This document shows, one piece after another, positions 62,013 through 64,000 of a stretch of DNA of 64,000 nt. The DNA is from Planctomycetaceae bacterium (GTDB lineage: Bacteria > Planctomycetota > Planctomycetia > Planctomycetales > Planctomycetaceae): contig JAKFWA010000069.1 in NCBI GenBank assembly GCA_021732995.1, forward strand, positions 1 to 64,000, in the 5' to 3' direction. The notes under the pieces were generated by a model that ran no database searches, had not been told where the DNA came from, and was given only the letters and a program-made list of their open reading frames with translations. A program made the position numbers and the translations under genes. The stretch's first letter is position 1. Every line of letters starts with the position of its first letter.

Positions 62013-64000
62013 TTAGGCGGCTCGCGTTTGCGAAGCTTGCAGACGATCGAGCGAGTTGGTCGCGGCCGCTCGAACTTTCTCGGCGGGATCTCGCAAGGCA
62101 GCCTGCAGGGCCGGCACAACCGCGGCGGACACATTGCCAATGCGTCCCATCGCCGCCACGGAGTTGCGTCGCACATCGACATCGAAATCGGCCAGCGCTC
62201 GCACCAAGTGCGGTATGGCCTCGGCCGCCGGTTCGCCGATGCGTCCTAACGCAGAAGCCACACTACGTCGCACCACTGCGTCGCTATCCTGCATCGATAC
62301 CTGTAATGCGACGGTCGCTTCGGTGGCGGCTGGTCCCAGGCGGTCCAGCGCATCGGCTGCACAACGACGCACCTCAGCATCTGCGTCGGTCAAACACATC
62401 GCCAGCTCCGGCACCGCTGCAACGCCAACTTGGCTCAAGGCGGCGGATGCTTGCCACCGTACATCGGATTCGGGGTCTCGCAGTGCGCGAATCAGTGTTG
62501 TGACTGCGTTCCTGGCAGATGGTCCCAAGGCGCCAATCGACATCGCTGCCCGAGTCCGCACTCCCGAGTCCGGATCACTCAACGAGTGCATGAGACTTGG
62601 CAGCGCTGTCACCGCATCCCGTCCCAGATTCCCCAGCGAAGCTGCCGCCCGGTTGCGGATCTCTGCATCCGCATCCGCCAAGGCTCGTGCCAAGCCGGGA
62701 ACTACGTGTTGCGCTGGCCCTCCGATATATCCGAGCGCCGAAACAACCTCCCGGCGGACAGCCACATCTTCATCGCGCAGGGCATGATTCAGTGCTGGAA
62801 TTGCCAGTTCCGCAGCCGCTCCAATCCGTCCGAGCGCCGCGGCCGATCGACGCCGCACTTCCGGGCTGGCATCGTCCAATGCTCGGCAGAGCATCGGCAC
62901 AGCAAGATCCCCCAGCGGAGCCAGTGCAGACACTGCCCGCTCGCGTTGAGCGGTGTCCATCGACTGCAGCAACGCTTCCAGTTGAGCCAGTGACTGCGCA
63001 TTCTCTGCATTCACATTGCTGATAGCGTCAGCACGGCTGTTGAGTTGAGGGATCACTGACAGGCCAATACTGCTTAGGCCGGAGCTCGCGATTCGCCGCA
63101 CTTCCGCGTCGCTGTCATCCAACGCCTGCTGCAAGACTGGCACTGCAGAGAGATCAACCTTCGCGACAGCCTCAACCGCCGCACGTCGAACGTCCACGCT
63201 GGCATCGTTCAACAAGGCAGCGAGCGCCGGAACTGAAGATCGCGCCCCAGTCCCTTGAGCACTCAATGAGCGTGCGGCCTGACAGCGGATCTCCGGTTCT
63301 GCATCGCGCAGGGCATTCTTCAGCGGGACGATGATCTCGGGCCATGAACCTTTGAATTCGCCCAGCGACCAACTGGCGTAGAGTCGCACATTCGCGTCCG
63401 CGTCTTTCAAGGCGTCGCACAGGCCGTGCACTGCGTCGATTTGGGGGCTTGCCAGTTGTCCCAGACTCTTTGCAGCAGCCTGACGAACTGCCGGAACGCC
63501 ATCCTGCAGGCGCTCGGCGAGAGCCGGTACCGCCACGTGAGCCTCGCGGCCGAGCCGCCCCAACGCGGCTGCCGCTGCAGAGCGGCACTCGATCTGCCCA
63601 TCATCCAGCATACGGATCAAGGATGGGATCGCCTCGGTCGCCATCGAACCCAGGCGTCCCAGCGCCAAGGCTGCAGCGCGACGAGCATCCGGAGCGCTGT
63701 CATCGAGAGTTCGAATCAGCGGAGCGACGACACGTTCATCAATATGAGCCACCGCTAACGCCGCCAGACGGCAGACTTCGCTGTCGGGATCGTTCACGGT
63801 TTTGGCGACAGCCGGTTGAATCGCACTCTGCAGTTGAGACAGCGCCAGCACCGAATCACGGCGGACGGCGACATCGTCGTCATCCAGGGCTTCGGCCAAT
63901 GCGGGCATCACTCGCAACATCAGATCGGCGAGCTCTTGAGCTGCTCGCCGGCGAGTCGGCACATCGCCGCGATCAAGCGCCTGCGTCAGCTGTGGTACCG
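62013..64000 (-). CDS. HEAT-repeat protein, start beyond the window
   Basis: At least 660 residues are visible, and the reading frame continues past position 64000 with no stop or confident start, so the N-terminus is missing. About 17 HEAT-type helical repeats follow one another, each close to 37 residues, with the consensus D-x-x-V-R-R-x-A-x-x-A-L-G-R-I-G. Such solenoids bind proteins or phycobilin-like ligands. No other domain is visible in the part present. The gene lies 142 bases upstream of coaD on the same strand. Function unknown. Confidence 0.85.
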   Translation of the reverse strand, partial: VPQLTQALDRGDVPTRRRAAQELADLMLRVMPALAEALDDDDVAVRRDSVLALSQLQSAIQPAVAKTVNDPDSEVCRLAALAVAHIDERVVAPLIRTLDDSAPDARRAAALALGRLGSMATEAIPSLIRMLDDGQIECRSAAAAALGRLGREAHVAVPALAERLQDGVPAVRQAAAKSLGQLASPQIDAVHGLCDALKDADANVRLYASWSLGEFKGSWPEIIVPLKNALRDAEPEIRCQAARSLSAQGTGARSSVPALAALLNDASVDVRRAAVEAVAKVDLSAVPVLQQALDDSDAEVRRIASSGLSSIGLSVIPQLNSRADAISNVNAENAQSLAQLEALLQSMDTAQRERAVSALAPLGDLAVPMLCRALDDASPEVRRRSAAALGRIGAAAELAIPALNHALRDEDVAVRREVVSALGYIGGPAQHVVPGLARALADADAEIRNRAAASLGNLGRDAVTALPSLMHSLSDPDSGVRTRAAMSIGALGPSARNAVTTLIRALRDPESDVRWQASAALSQVGVAAVPELAMCLTDADAEVRRCAADALDRLGPAATEATVALQVSMQDSDAVVRRSVASALGRIGEPAAEAIPHLVRALADFDVDVRRNSVAAMGRIGNVSAAVVPALQAALRDPAEKVRAAATNSLDRLQASQTRAA

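Noticed and set aside
1-64000. CRISPR arrays
   Set aside because: No run of evenly spaced direct repeats with unique spacers was seen anywhere; cas genes are absent.

Overview
The window is a chromosomal segment of a bacterium that looks like a member of the Planctomycetota. The evidence is the gene content: a DUF1501 protein, a large PSCyt1/LamG/DUF1549/DUF1553 secreted cytochrome, a PPC-domain surface protein, many short Tat-type or Sec signal peptides on enzymes, an ECF sigma factor of the planctomycete type and a long HEAT-repeat protein. No species can be named from the sequence alone.

Positions 1 to about 8.0 kb differ from the rest. Genes are sparse, intergenic spaces are long and visibly richer in A+T, and the products are a primase-like protein, a hypothetical protein, an AAA+ ATPase, an excisionase-like DNA-binding protein and a tyrosine recombinase. 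I read this as one end of an integrative element whose other end lies before position 1. Two of its genes share an 18-bp upstream motif at the same distance from the start codon, and two share terminators with nearly the same stem.

From 8.2 kb on the sequence is compact, GC-rich chromosome. 8.2-13.5 kb: acetyltransferase, cupin, KaiC-like ATPase, membrane protein, esterase and a BRCT-MerR-TPR fusion. 13.7-15.8 kb: glyA and a trpG/pabA amidotransferase. 15.8-29.8 kb: sigma factor, GDPD, surface PPC protein, enolase-superfamily enzyme, EVE protein, DUF1501, NYN RNase, giant cytochrome and a sugar isomerase-like protein. A selenocysteine tRNA (UCA anticodon) sits at 29.84 kb, followed by a frameshifted small gene. 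30.7-34.4 kb: secreted BNR, ankyrin and caspase-like proteins. 34.4-49.1 kb: clpS, a hybrid kinase with an ethylene-receptor-like membrane domain, a ferredoxin-metallohydrolase fusion, a YihY protein, a 1764-residue helicase-nuclease resembling phage-defence proteins, a PP2C phosphatase and a histidine kinase. 49.3-57.4 kb: desaturase, a hydrolase/glutamine synthetase pair, a LarA-like protein, a phosphoesterase, DUF3500 and an SGNH hydrolase. 57.5-64 kb: gcvT, an inactive-looking hydrolase, sugar transferase, superoxide dismutase, coaD and a HEAT-repeat protein cut by the window edge.

GlyA and GcvT both handle glycine and tetrahydrofolate one-carbon units, and the hydrolase/glutamine synthetase pair concerns nitrogen, but most neighbours show no shared pathway. 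Several intergenic spaces hold palindromic repeats. The items most worth follow-up are the ethylene-receptor-like kinase, the selenocysteine tRNA, the helicase-nuclease, the primase-like mobile element and the BRCT-MerR-TPR fusion.
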